The notes below the pieces were generated by a model that made no database searches, had not been told where the DNA came from, and saw only the letters and a list, made by a program, of their open reading frames with translations. This document shows positions 1-7,287 of a stretch of DNA of 15,394 nucleotides, piece by piece. The stretch covers positions 1-15,394 of the forward strand of contig JBNJHN010000049.1 of assembly GCA_051748565.1 (NCBI GenBank). Reading direction: 5' to 3'. Both the position numbers and the translations under genes were made by a program. How positions within the stretch are numbered: position 1 is the stretch's first letter; every line of letters begins with the position of its first letter. Source of the stretch: SKPH01 sp051748565. Lineage in GTDB: Bacteria; Bacillota; Dethiobacteria; DTU022.

Positions 1-1020
1 AGCAGGGTTGCTGTCGCGCCAGGGGTGGTTGGAGCGCAGATCATCCAGGGCCTTCAGATCGAGATCAGCCAGGGCAATACCTTCCCTGTCATAAGCTTCA
101 ACTTCAGCTAAAACCCCATTCCCTTCGGGGGTTAACTCGAGGGGAGCAAAGATTCCGGCCCTACCGGTAAAAGTCAGTCCCGCGATACTACCGACCAGGG
201 CACTTTTTATACCGTAGATCGGACTTTCCTGCAGGCGCGGCCAGATACCCCGCAGGGCAAGCCAGTAATTGTATTCCTGCATGTCGGCGATCGGAAGCAG
301 GACTATGTGGGCGCCTTTTTGCACCAGGATGCGAAAAGTTTCAAAGTAGGTGGCATCCATACAAACGGGAAGGGCCAGCCTGCCCAGAGCAGTTTCAAAG
401 ACGGAAAAAGACGACCCCCTCTTCAGGTTCCATTCCGCTTCTATGGGCAGCAGGTGGACCTTATCCTGGCTGCCGATTAATTCGCCCGTCGGACCGTAGA
501 GAAAAGAACGATTAATAAGATCACCGTTATCAGCCAGGGGGTAGCTGCCGGCCATAATGTACAGACCGTAGGCCGAGGAGAGGTTTGAAAAAATAGTATG
601 CACCAGGGGCCTGACAGCCGGGCTCATGTAGCGAAATACTTCTGTCAGGCTGATTTCCTCCTCCTTATTCCCGCCTGAATTGCTGGTTTCTTTGTTTCGG
701 TAGGCTTCTTCTATCTTCTCGATCCCCGGCAGCAAGCCTAAAAGCGGCAAACTGTTATATTCGGGAAAAACAACCAGCCTGGCCCCTTCTTTAACGGCTT
801 CCCTGATCCGGCGGTGAATTGCATCGGCATATTCCAGGGGATCTTTATATAACCTGAACTCAACCTGCAGGGCGGCAACACGAATCCGTTCCCGTTCAAT
901 CGGGGCAGGCTGTCCGGGTTCGGGCAATAAGGTTTTCAGGTGCCCGGCTATCCGGGCCGGGCGGCAGATCCAGGCCAAATACCTTTGAAAAAGCTTTTCT
1001 TTCCAACCATCCAGTGACAT
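1..1020 (-). CDS. Carbon-nitrogen hydrolase (nitrilase superfamily), 3' end beyond window
   Basis: An open frame of 340 codons starts at an ATG (1020) preceded by TTGGAGG and runs off the left edge, so the C-terminus is missing. The nitrilase-fold triad is visible: Glu87 in VVFPEYNS, Lys187 in GSQDKVHL, and Cys220 in LPVCMDATYFE. These enzymes hydrolyse C-N bonds of nitriles, amides or N-carbamoyl compounds through a cysteine thioester; the substrate here cannot be told. The catalytic domain begins near residue 46 (IRVAALQVE), so about 45 residues form an N-terminal extension that most family members lack. A Lys/Glu-rich segment (about residues 108-123) also looks inserted. It lies 28 nt downstream of a paralogous gene lacking the triad, and the two are probably co-transcribed. 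Superfamily assignment is secure; the specific reaction is unknown. Confidence 0.88.
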   Translation of the reverse strand, partial: MSLDGWKEKLFQRYLAWICRPARIAGHLKTLLPEPGQPAPIERERIRVAALQVEFRLYKDPLEYADAIHRRIREAVKEGARLVVFPEYNSLPLLGLLPGIEKIEEAYRNKETSNSGGNKEEEISLTEVFRYMSPAVRPLVHTIFSNLSSAYGLYIMAGSYPLADNGDLINRSFLYGPTGELIGSQDKVHLLPIEAEWNLKRGSSFSVFETALGRLALPVCMDATYFETFRILVQKGAHIVLLPIADMQEYNYWLALRGIWPRLQESPIYGIKSALVGSIAGLTFTGRAGIFAPLELTPEGNGVLAEVEAYDREGIALADLDLKALDDLRSNHPWRDSNPA

Positions 1021-1048
1021 TTAAAATACTGCCTCCAACTGTCTTTTC

Positions 1049-1900
1049 TTAGCCGTTTAGTAAATCAATATATGCCGCAGGGTTTAATAATTTGAGCAGC
1101 GGGTAGTTTTGCCTGATTTCCAGGAGGGCCTTATTGTTTAATTCGGCTATTATAACTGGCGATTCCGGATAGCCGCGGGCCAAATAACCGCTCTGGCCGG
1201 GAGTAATTTCACAGGGGCCGATAACGGCAGAAGATGCCGCATATGATCGATCGGCGATAACACCTTTTAACTGCGCTTCGACAGCCCAGACCTGGTTCTG
1301 CTGTACCTGGGACCACATGCCCGCCGCCTGCGCCCAGCAGTTAAAGCCCTCCTCTAATGCCCCGCTGTGCAGCAGAAGATCGGCGCCAAGCAGGGCAAAA
1401 ATGCGCCCCACTTCCGGATGGCGGGCATCGCTGCCAACTACCATACCGACCTGGAGGTCATTAAAAGAAAACAGGCTCAGTTCTTCCCCCCGGCTTAAAC
1501 CAATGCTGCGTTCATTTCTGGTAAGATGAGTCTGCCGCTGCCTGCAGCATACCGCCCCAGCCGGGTTGAAACAGTAAGCGGTATGAAAGTGATGATCAAA
1601 ATCGGTTTCGATCAGAGTTCCGGCTGCCAGGTAGAGGTCCAGTTTCCGGGCCATTGTGCTGTGCAGATCAAGGAACTGCCTGTTCCAATCCCCGCAGGTG
1701 CCGGTAAGCTGTTGAATGAAAGCATTGTAATCGCGGGAGGGCTGCAGGGCACCGGTGGACAAACCGAGAACAAGGGAGCTGTAAGCCGGAAGGACAGCCA
1801 GCTTTGCCCCGCTTTTTCTGATTAAAGTCATTAAATCAGAGTAGTAAACTTCCATACTGCCCAGCCTTAAACCGGCCAGGGAAATTGCAGCAACCAGCAT
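1049..1900 (-). CDS. Nitrilase-fold protein lacking the catalytic triad (probable pseudoenzyme)
   Basis: A complete 283-residue ORF with an ATG start and a good AAAGGAG site upstream, so it looks expressed rather than decayed. It aligns by eye along its length with the downstream nitrilase: LAVLPAYSS matches VVFPEYNS, the QRQTHL stretch matches the lysine motif, and VGMVVGSDARHPE matches the cysteine motif. The three catalytic positions are replaced: Glu by Ala39, Lys by Gln123, and Cys by Gly156. Flanking fold residues such as His125, Asp158 and the Pro-Glu at 162-163 are kept. It starts directly at the first beta strand, without the N-terminal extension of its neighbour. Inference: a non-catalytic partner or regulator, perhaps dimerising with the downstream active paralogue. 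A different chemistry cannot be excluded. Confidence 0.8.
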   Translation of the reverse strand: MLVAAISLAGLRLGSMEVYYSDLMTLIRKSGAKLAVLPAYSSLVLGLSTGALQPSRDYNAFIQQLTGTCGDWNRQFLDLHSTMARKLDLYLAAGTLIETDFDHHFHTAYCFNPAGAVCCRQRQTHLTRNERSIGLSRGEELSLFSFNDLQVGMVVGSDARHPEVGRIFALLGADLLLHSGALEEGFNCWAQAAGMWSQVQQNQVWAVEAQLKGVIADRSYAASSAVIGPCEITPGQSGYLARGYPESPVIIAELNNKALLEIRQNYPLLKLLNPAAYIDLLNG

Positions 1901-1921
1901 TAGAATACTCCTTTGCTCGGG

Positions 1922-1945
1922 GCCAGAAACCAGGAGCCTGAAACC
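1922..1945. repeat. Short run of degenerate heptads (RCCWGRA)
   Basis: In the 60-nt spacer between the isocitrate dehydrogenase-type gene and the nitrilase-like gene, three adjacent 7-mers read GCCAGAA, ACCAGGA and GCCTGAA, followed by ACC. They fit a loose RCCWGRA heptad. From memory, longer tracts of similar degenerate heptads occur between genes in some Clostridia. With only three units, chance is possible. Confidence 0.35.
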
Positions 1946-1960
1946 TTCTTTTTGCGCGCG

Positions 1961-2965
1961 TTAAGAAGCCCTGATTCGCTCTGCCAGGGCTGCCGCCATT
2001 TCTTTGGTTCCGGAGGTACCACCAAGATCGGCAGTTACGTTTGTACCCGCTTTGATCTGTTCGGCAAGGGCTGTTTCGATACGGCGGGCAGCTTCTTTTT
2101 CCCCCATATAAGCCAGCATCAGGACAGCAGCCATGATCATTGCTGAAGGATTGACATAATTTTTACCGGTATACTTGGGTGCACTGCCGTGAACCGGTTC
2201 AAACAGGGCTGCCTCATCACCGATATTGGCTCCCGGAACCAGGCCGAGGCCGCCCACCAGGCCGGCACAAAGATCGGAGAGTATATCACCGTACAGGTTA
2301 GGCATGACCAGGACATCATACTGCTCAGGTTTCTGGACCAGCTGCATGGCCATATTATCCACGATTCGGTCTTCAAATTCGATCTGCGGATATTTACCGG
2401 CTATGTGGCGGGCCGCTTCAAGAAAGAGCCCGTCACTCAGTTTAAGGATATTGGCTTTATGCACAGCGGTTACTTTATTTCGTCCGTTGTCGACTGCGTA
2501 ATCGAAGGCAAAGCGGACGACCCTTTCCGATGCTCTGCGGGTAATAATCTTGATACTTTCAGCAGCATCAATACCGACCATATGCTCAACCCCGGAGTAA
2601 AGATCTTCGGTATTCTCACGCACCACGACCAGGTCAATATTCTCATAGCGCGACAATACACCGGGAAAAGTTTTCGACGGGCGCAGGTTGGCATATAAAT
2701 CAAGCTCCATCCGCAGGGCAACATTGACGCTGCGAAAGCCTGAGCCGATAGGAGTGGTCAGAGGTCCCTTGAGGCCGATACCGTTTTTTTTCAAGGATGC
2801 GATCACCTTATCGGGCAGGGGCGTGCCGAATTCTTCAAGGGCAGCTTCTCCTGCGCTGACTTCCTCCCAATTGATTTTTACCCCTGCCGCATCGATTACC
2901 GTTAAAGTGGCTTCAGTTATTTCGGGCCCGATGCCGTCTCCCTTGATCAATGTTACCTTCTGCAT
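1961..2965 (-). CDS. Isocitrate dehydrogenase-type beta-decarboxylating dehydrogenase
   Basis: 334 residues, the size of the short bacterial and NAD-type enzymes. It should oxidise and decarboxylate isocitrate to 2-oxoglutarate in the cytoplasm. Family marks are GDGIGPE (9-15), GFRSVNVALR (76-85), RENTEDLYSG (116-125) with catalytic Tyr123, Lys170 in VHKANI, and the metal ligands Asp227 and Asp231 in YGDILSD. Ser79-x-Asn81 marks isocitrate rather than isopropylmalate recognition, so leuB is less likely. The cofactor loop reads PKYTGKNYVNP (263-273): Lys264, Tyr265 and Val271 match the NADP-binding residues of E. coli Icd, while the positions of its Tyr391 and Arg395 are Ala312 and Gly316. The start is an ATG after GGGAGG. 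It follows coaE by 88 nt; no other citrate-cycle gene is in view. Confidence 0.88.
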   Translation of the reverse strand: MQKVTLIKGDGIGPEITEATLTVIDAAGVKINWEEVSAGEAALEEFGTPLPDKVIASLKKNGIGLKGPLTTPIGSGFRSVNVALRMELDLYANLRPSKTFPGVLSRYENIDLVVVRENTEDLYSGVEHMVGIDAAESIKIITRRASERVVRFAFDYAVDNGRNKVTAVHKANILKLSDGLFLEAARHIAGKYPQIEFEDRIVDNMAMQLVQKPEQYDVLVMPNLYGDILSDLCAGLVGGLGLVPGANIGDEAALFEPVHGSAPKYTGKNYVNPSAMIMAAVLMLAYMGEKEAARRIETALAEQIKAGTNVTADLGGTSGTKEMAAALAERIRAS

Positions 2966-2985
2966 ATCCAGCCGCCTCCCTTTTA

Positions 2986-3001
2986 CAAAAATTCCTTTTT
3001 G
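2986..3001 (-). other. Small hairpin in the leader of the isocitrate dehydrogenase-type gene
   Basis: On the minus strand CAAAAA-GGAA-TTTTTG forms a perfect 6-bp stem with a GGAA loop, about 20 nt upstream of the ATG and just before the real GGGAGG site. It is A/T-rich and weak. It could equally be a poor terminator after coaE or of no consequence. Confidence 0.25.
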
Positions 3002-3053
3002 CTCGGATACAGATTTATTCTTGCTTTACAGGGTCCAATTGTTCCGGTAGCTA

Positions 3054-3665
3054 CTAATTATTTATATCCCTGCGAATTACTGCCTGCCAGAATTGATCGA
3101 CCTGTCGTGCTGTTTCTGACAGGGAAGCGCTGTTGTCAATGACTGTGTCGGCATAATTTATCTTATCTTCCAGCGGAATCTGGGCTTTCAATCTAAGTTC
3201 CGCTTCATTCCTGGTCAGGTTGTCACGCTGCTGCAGGCGTTTTATCTGAAGTTCCCGGGGCACATAAACCAGCAGGACGTGGTTAACTGCTTCCTGCATT
3301 CCTGCTTCAATTAAGAGTGGAACATCATAAACTAGGACTGCTTCCGGATTCTTTTTTTCTATTTCCTCCGAAATAGCTATAAAGCGGGAACCGACCCACG
3401 GGTGGACTATTTTATTAAGTTTTTCAAGCATCTGCCGATCATTGAAAACCAGTTTGGCCAGTTTAACCCGGTCTATACTTTGATCGGTAAGCAGGATTGA
3501 TTCTCCAAGCCAGTCCACTAAAGCCTGCCAGGCCGGTCGACCGGGTTCAACCGCTTCCCTGGCCAGTTTATCGGCATCAACGAGGTACGCTCCCTTTTCT
3601 TTTAACATCTCTGCCACGACACTTTTCCCCGAAGCTATACCGCCGGTTAATCCGATAATGTACAT
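3054..3665 (-). CDS. coaE: Dephospho-CoA kinase
   Basis: 203 residues, normal for the family. It phosphorylates the 3'-hydroxyl of dephospho-CoA, the final step of coenzyme A synthesis, in the cytoplasm. The Walker A loop GGIASGKS is at residues 8-15, followed by the VDADKLAREAV segment (29-39) that contacts substrate. HPW (88-90), the YDVPLLIE strand (113-120), the lid around QQRDNLTRNEAELRLKAQ (145-162) and the C-terminal ADTVIDNS (172-179) are all characteristic. The start is an ATG with AAAGGA upstream, and that site sits in the loop of a small hairpin. The gene lies 46 nt after fpg. The polA-fpg-coaE order recurs in Gram-positive genomes, which supports both the assignments and co-transcription. 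Confidence 0.96.
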   Translation of the reverse strand: MYIIGLTGGIASGKSVVAEMLKEKGAYLVDADKLAREAVEPGRPAWQALVDWLGESILLTDQSIDRVKLAKLVFNDRQMLEKLNKIVHPWVGSRFIAISEEIEKKNPEAVLVYDVPLLIEAGMQEAVNHVLLVYVPRELQIKRLQQRDNLTRNEAELRLKAQIPLEDKINYADTVIDNSASLSETARQVDQFWQAVIRRDINN

Positions 3666-3670
3666 GAGAT

Positions 3671-3688
3671 AATCAAATCCTTTTGATT
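3671..3688 (-). other. Hairpin presenting the coaE ribosome binding site
   Basis: On the minus strand AATCAAA-AGGA-TTTGATT is a perfect 7-bp stem with a 4-nt loop made of the AGGA of the coaE Shine-Dalgarno sequence, about 12 nt before the ATG. Low GC means the stem is weak. A role in translation is inference. Confidence 0.35.
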
Positions 3689-3711
3689 AGTGCCCTTGAA
3701 ATTAAAATAAA

Positions 3712-4533
3712 CTATTTTTGGCAGCGGGGACAGTAATACGTGCCCCTTCCGGCTACCCGGGTTTTTTCGATCACTGCTCCGCACCGGCAGGGTTCATCTT
3801 TACGTCCGTAGACAGCGAGGTGGGATTGAAAGTCACCCAGGGCGCCACTTGCGCTGCGGTAATCGCGGAAAGTGGTCCCGCCGTGCTCAATCCCTTCTGC
3901 TAAAACTGCCCGGACTGCTTCGAAAAGTTCTGCCATTTCGCCGCGGCTAAGCGAAGAAACCTGCCTGTTTGGATTAACCCCGCAGCGAAAAAGGCATTCA
4001 TCGGTGTAAATATTGCCCATCCCGGCAGCAAAACCCTGGTCCAGGAGCAAAGCTTTTAAGCGGGATCGCTCCCGTTTCCCGAGTAATTCAATAAATTTTT
4101 CGAGATCTACTTCAGTAAGAATATCGGGGCCGATATTTTTTAAAACTATCGACTGCAGTTCTTCCTGATTCCCAACCAGCCAGAGCCGCCCGAAGCGGCG
4201 CATATCTGAGTAAATAAGGGCTGATCCATCAATAAAAGGCAATAAGATACGCAAAAAGCGTTCTTCCTGCATCAAACCCTGCCCGGCATACACCAAGTTA
4301 CCGGTCATCCTGAGGTGAACAACCAGAATGCCGCGATCGAGGTTGATGAAGAGATACTTGCCCCTGCGACCGGTGTTTGTGACTTTACAGCCCTCCAGGG
4401 AGGCGGCAAATTCTTCCGGAGCAGGATAGGCTATGGTCGAGGGCATGTGAATAATTGGTTTTGCAAATGTTTTACCGCTGATCAGCGGTTCAAGTTCACG
4501 GCGGATTGTTTCCACTTCGGGAAGCTCGGGCAT
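3712..4533 (-). CDS. fpg: Formamidopyrimidine-DNA glycosylase (Fpg/MutM)
   Basis: 273 residues from the chosen start. It excises 8-oxoguanine and formamidopyrimidines and nicks the DNA by beta/delta elimination. The start is set by the ATG of MPELPEVE at 4533: the catalytic nucleophile is Pro2, exposed by Met removal, and TTGGAGT lies 7 nt upstream. An in-frame GTG six codons earlier has no binding site. Seen are Pro2, Glu3, Glu6, Lys59 in RRGKYL, Met76 in HLRMTGN, Arg113 in MRRFGRL, the helix-two-turn-helix asparagine Asn174 in GMGNIYTDE, and the zinc-finger Arg263 in AGRGT. The zinc ligands are Cys249, Cys251, Cys268 and Cys271. The first pair is C-x-C rather than the usual C-x2-C, a one-residue shortening that looks unusual. 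The gene follows polA by 54 nt. Confidence 0.96.
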   Translation of the reverse strand: MPELPEVETIRRELEPLISGKTFAKPIIHMPSTIAYPAPEEFAASLEGCKVTNTGRRGKYLFINLDRGILVVHLRMTGNLVYAGQGLMQEERFLRILLPFIDGSALIYSDMRRFGRLWLVGNQEELQSIVLKNIGPDILTEVDLEKFIELLGKRERSRLKALLLDQGFAAGMGNIYTDECLFRCGVNPNRQVSSLSRGEMAELFEAVRAVLAEGIEHGGTTFRDYRSASGALGDFQSHLAVYGRKDEPCRCGAVIEKTRVAGRGTYYCPRCQK

Positions 4534-4587
4534 CTTGTAGACTCCAATCACAATGCTTTGATCTATTATTTGAGCCGGATTATTAAT

Positions 4588-7260
4588 TTACAGTTTTTTC
4601 AGCTCTTCCCAGTTACAGCCCCACTTTAAATCAACCTTGAGGGGAACGGAAAGTTCGTAAGCCTGCTCCATTTCGCGCTGCACCATGGGGGCGAAGAAAT
4701 CGAGTTCCGATTCTTCTATTTCAAAAAGCAGTTCATCGTGTATCTGTAAAAGCATGACTGCTTTAAAGCCGCCTTCCTGAATAATTTGATCAATTTTAAG
4801 CATGGCCAGTTTGATTATATCGGCTGCAGATCCCTGAATGGGCGTGTTTAAAGCCATCCTTTCGGCAAAACTGCGGGTATTATGATTGGATGAATTAATC
4901 TCGGGCAGGTAGCGCCTGCGGTTAAATATAGTGGTCACATAACCCTGTTCACGGGCCTGTTCTATTACCTGGTCCATGTAATCTTTGACTCCCCTGTAGA
5001 GTTCAAAGTAATTATCGATATAGGTTTTGGCTTCGGAACGCGGTATTTTCAGACCCTGGGCCAGGCCGTAATCGCTGGATCCGTAAATGATCCCGAAATT
5101 AACCGCCTTTGCCTTTTCGCGCATCATTGGGGTCACATCATCCAGGTCGATATTGTTAACCTCGGCTGCCGTGCGGCGGTGGATATCCTGGCCGGTATTA
5201 AAAGCCTCAACCAGGATCGGATCCTGTGAAAGGTGGGCCAGAATGCGCAGTTCCACCTGGGAATAGTCGGCTGCAAAAAAAAGTTTATCTTTTGCAGAGG
5301 GGATAAATGCGCGCCTGATGCGCCGCCCTTCTTCAAGCCGAACGGGTATGTTCTGCAGGTTGGGATCACTGCTGCTCAGGCGCCCCGTTGCGGTTGCTGC
5401 CTGGTTAAAAGTGGTGTAAATTTTTTGAAACTGAGGATCAACAAGCTCTATTAACCCCGACAGGTAAGTCCCCTCCAGCTTGGACAACTGGCGGTAATGG
5501 ATCAGAAGAGCGGCAATTTCATGGTGGTAGGCCAGCTCTTCGAGAACTTTAACATCGGTTGAGCGACCGGTCTTGGTTTTGCGTATTTCAGGCAGCTGAA
5601 GTTTGTCAAAGAGGATTTTTGAGAGCTGCTGCGGTGAATTTAAGTTAAATTCTTCACCAGCCAGGAGAAAAATCTTGCCTTCGAGCTCTTCAAGGCGGCG
5701 GCAGATTTCTGATGATAAGTCTTTTAAATAGCCTGAATCAACCGTCATCCCCTGCTGCTCCATCCGGGCGAGTACTGCGGCCAGGGGCATCTCGAGATCG
5801 GAAAGGAGCTTGTCGAGTTCCTCTTCTTCCAATTGTTCTTTGAGTCTTTCGCTGAGGGGAAAAAGGTAACGAGCCTCCCCGGCCAGTCGGGAGCCACTCA
5901 GGTTGAAATCAGGTTCTTCTTTTTTCTTTCCGGGTAAATGTTCGGATTCAATACCGAGATAATGCAGCAGCAGATCAGGCAAGCTGTATCTGCCCCGGGC
6001 CGGGTCGTCAAGATATGCGGCCAGGTATGTATCGAAAGCAAACCGGGGCGGTTTTAAACCACGATCGGAAAAGAGATGATGCCACTGCTTGACATTATGA
6101 AGAAGCAGGGCTATACCTCTTTCGCGAAGGGCGGCCAGGTTTTCCCAGATCCCGCTTTCGTGTCTGCCGAAAGAGGCCGGATCCAGGTAGTAACCTTCAT
6201 CGACATTGAGAGCCAGGCCCAGGGCAAAAACCGGTTGGCGCCAGTAAGGCCATCCCTTTTTATATTCAACGGACAGGGCAAGCTGATCGCCTTCATTAAG
6301 GCTGTCGAGCAGATCTTTGAGGCGACCGGGGTCATCCAGCAGATTCCCCGCCGGTGTCGTTTCAACCTGATTATTTTTTTCTTCAGAAAAAGGGTGAAGC
6401 TTGTTGATCAGGCTTTTAAACTCCAATTCGTTGAAGATATCGAGAAGCCGATCATAATCTGCTTCGCCGTATCGGAACTGATCCCAATCCAGATCCATGG
6501 GCACGTCGCGGCGCAAAGTGACCAGATCACGCCCGATATAGAGCGGTTCCCGGTATTCTTTAAGTTTTTCAGCTATTTTACTTTTCAGCTGATCAATGTT
6601 GTTATAAATGTTTTCCAGGGTGCCGTATTCCTCCAACAGGCTGCGCGCCGTTTTGTCACCTATGCCCGGTACTCCCGGAATATTGTCGGATGGATCACCC
6701 TTGAGCGCTTTGAAATCGATCACCTGATCCGGTCGGAGACCGTACTGTTCTTTCAAAAGGTCGCGGTCGTATTGTTCCATCTGGCTGATCCCTTTTTTGG
6801 TCAGCATTACAGTAACCCGGTTATCAATTAGCTGAAGCAGATCGGCATCGCCGGATACAACTGTAACTTCATGTTCTTTTTGCGCAAAACGATCAGCCAG
6901 GGTACCGATAACATCATCGGCTTCGTAATCTTCGATTTCAAAAACGGGGATCTGCATCGCTTCTAAAATATCACGGGCCCGCTGGATCTGTTCGGCCAGC
7001 TCAGGCGGGGTCTTTTCCCGCTGGGCTTTATATGATTCGTCGATGCGAACACGAAAAGAAGGTTTTGGAGGATCGAAAGCCACAGCTACATAATCCGGTT
7101 TTTCCGCCTCCAGCAGCTTAAAGAGCATGTTGGTAAAACCATATACTGCATTGGTATGTTCACCGCGGCGGTTTTGCATGGGCGGCAGAGCATAAAATGC
7201 CCTGTATAAGAGGCTGTTGCCGTCTATGATTACAAGTTTTTCCGGCGGCCTGGCTGTCAA
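4588..7260 (-). CDS. polA: DNA polymerase I
   Basis: 890 residues, three-domain family A polymerase for Okazaki fragment processing and repair. The 5' nuclease domain (about 1-290) keeps its metal-binding acidic residues: Asp13, Asp63, EADD at 113-116, Asp138, Asp140, and GDPSDN at 188-193. The middle 3'-5' exonuclease domain (about 300-480) is decayed: compared with E. coli, Asp355, Asp424 and Asp501 correspond to Ser330, Trp393 and Leu469, with only Glu332 kept, so proofreading is predicted to be absent, as in many Gram-positive and thermophile homologues. Polymerase motifs are intact: motif A DYSQVELRI (665-673), O-helix Arg714, Lys718, Phe722 and Tyr726, and motif C HDE (841-843). Translation starts at TTG with AAGGAG 8 nt upstream. 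It lies 27 nt after ribH with no terminator between. Confidence 0.98.
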   Translation of the reverse strand: MTARPPEKLVIIDGNSLLYRAFYALPPMQNRRGEHTNAVYGFTNMLFKLLEAEKPDYVAVAFDPPKPSFRVRIDESYKAQREKTPPELAEQIQRARDILEAMQIPVFEIEDYEADDVIGTLADRFAQKEHEVTVVSGDADLLQLIDNRVTVMLTKKGISQMEQYDRDLLKEQYGLRPDQVIDFKALKGDPSDNIPGVPGIGDKTARSLLEEYGTLENIYNNIDQLKSKIAEKLKEYREPLYIGRDLVTLRRDVPMDLDWDQFRYGEADYDRLLDIFNELEFKSLINKLHPFSEEKNNQVETTPAGNLLDDPGRLKDLLDSLNEGDQLALSVEYKKGWPYWRQPVFALGLALNVDEGYYLDPASFGRHESGIWENLAALRERGIALLLHNVKQWHHLFSDRGLKPPRFAFDTYLAAYLDDPARGRYSLPDLLLHYLGIESEHLPGKKKEEPDFNLSGSRLAGEARYLFPLSERLKEQLEEEELDKLLSDLEMPLAAVLARMEQQGMTVDSGYLKDLSSEICRRLEELEGKIFLLAGEEFNLNSPQQLSKILFDKLQLPEIRKTKTGRSTDVKVLEELAYHHEIAALLIHYRQLSKLEGTYLSGLIELVDPQFQKIYTTFNQAATATGRLSSSDPNLQNIPVRLEEGRRIRRAFIPSAKDKLFFAADYSQVELRILAHLSQDPILVEAFNTGQDIHRRTAAEVNNIDLDDVTPMMREKAKAVNFGIIYGSSDYGLAQGLKIPRSEAKTYIDNYFELYRGVKDYMDQVIEQAREQGYVTTIFNRRRYLPEINSSNHNTRSFAERMALNTPIQGSAADIIKLAMLKIDQIIQEGGFKAVMLLQIHDELLFEIEESELDFFAPMVQREMEQAYELSVPLKVDLKWGCNWEELKKL

Positions 7261-7287
7261 ATGACCGGCTCCTTTATAAACTGAAAA

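Noticed and set aside
1049..1900. Pseudogene
   Set aside because: The frame is full length without stops or frameshifts and has a strong ribosome binding site; only the catalytic residues are gone, which fits a pseudoenzyme better.
1901..1960. Terminator hairpin around CAGGCTCCTG after the isocitrate dehydrogenase-type gene
   Set aside because: Only four base pairs form and no T tract follows in the transcribed direction.
2189..2698. Plus-strand ORF of 169 codons inside the isocitrate dehydrogenase-type gene
   Set aside because: Antisense shadow of a conserved enzyme; composition mirrors the opposite strand and no family resemblance is seen.
1961..2965. 3-isopropylmalate dehydrogenase (leuB)
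   Set aside because: Ser79 and Asn81 in the substrate loop are the isocitrate-type residues, and no leucine genes are nearby.
3002..3053. Promoter TTGGAC / AATAAA after coaE
   Set aside because: The spacing is about 13 nt, too short for a sigma-A type promoter.
4534..4551. Upstream GTG start for fpg adding MIGVYK
   Set aside because: It would bury the catalytic N-terminal proline, and the ribosome binding site lies inside this stretch, serving the ATG at 4533.
6076..6831. Plus-strand ORF of 251 codons inside polA
   Set aside because: It lies wholly antisense to a well-supported polymerase domain, has no recognisable motif and no convincing ribosome binding site.
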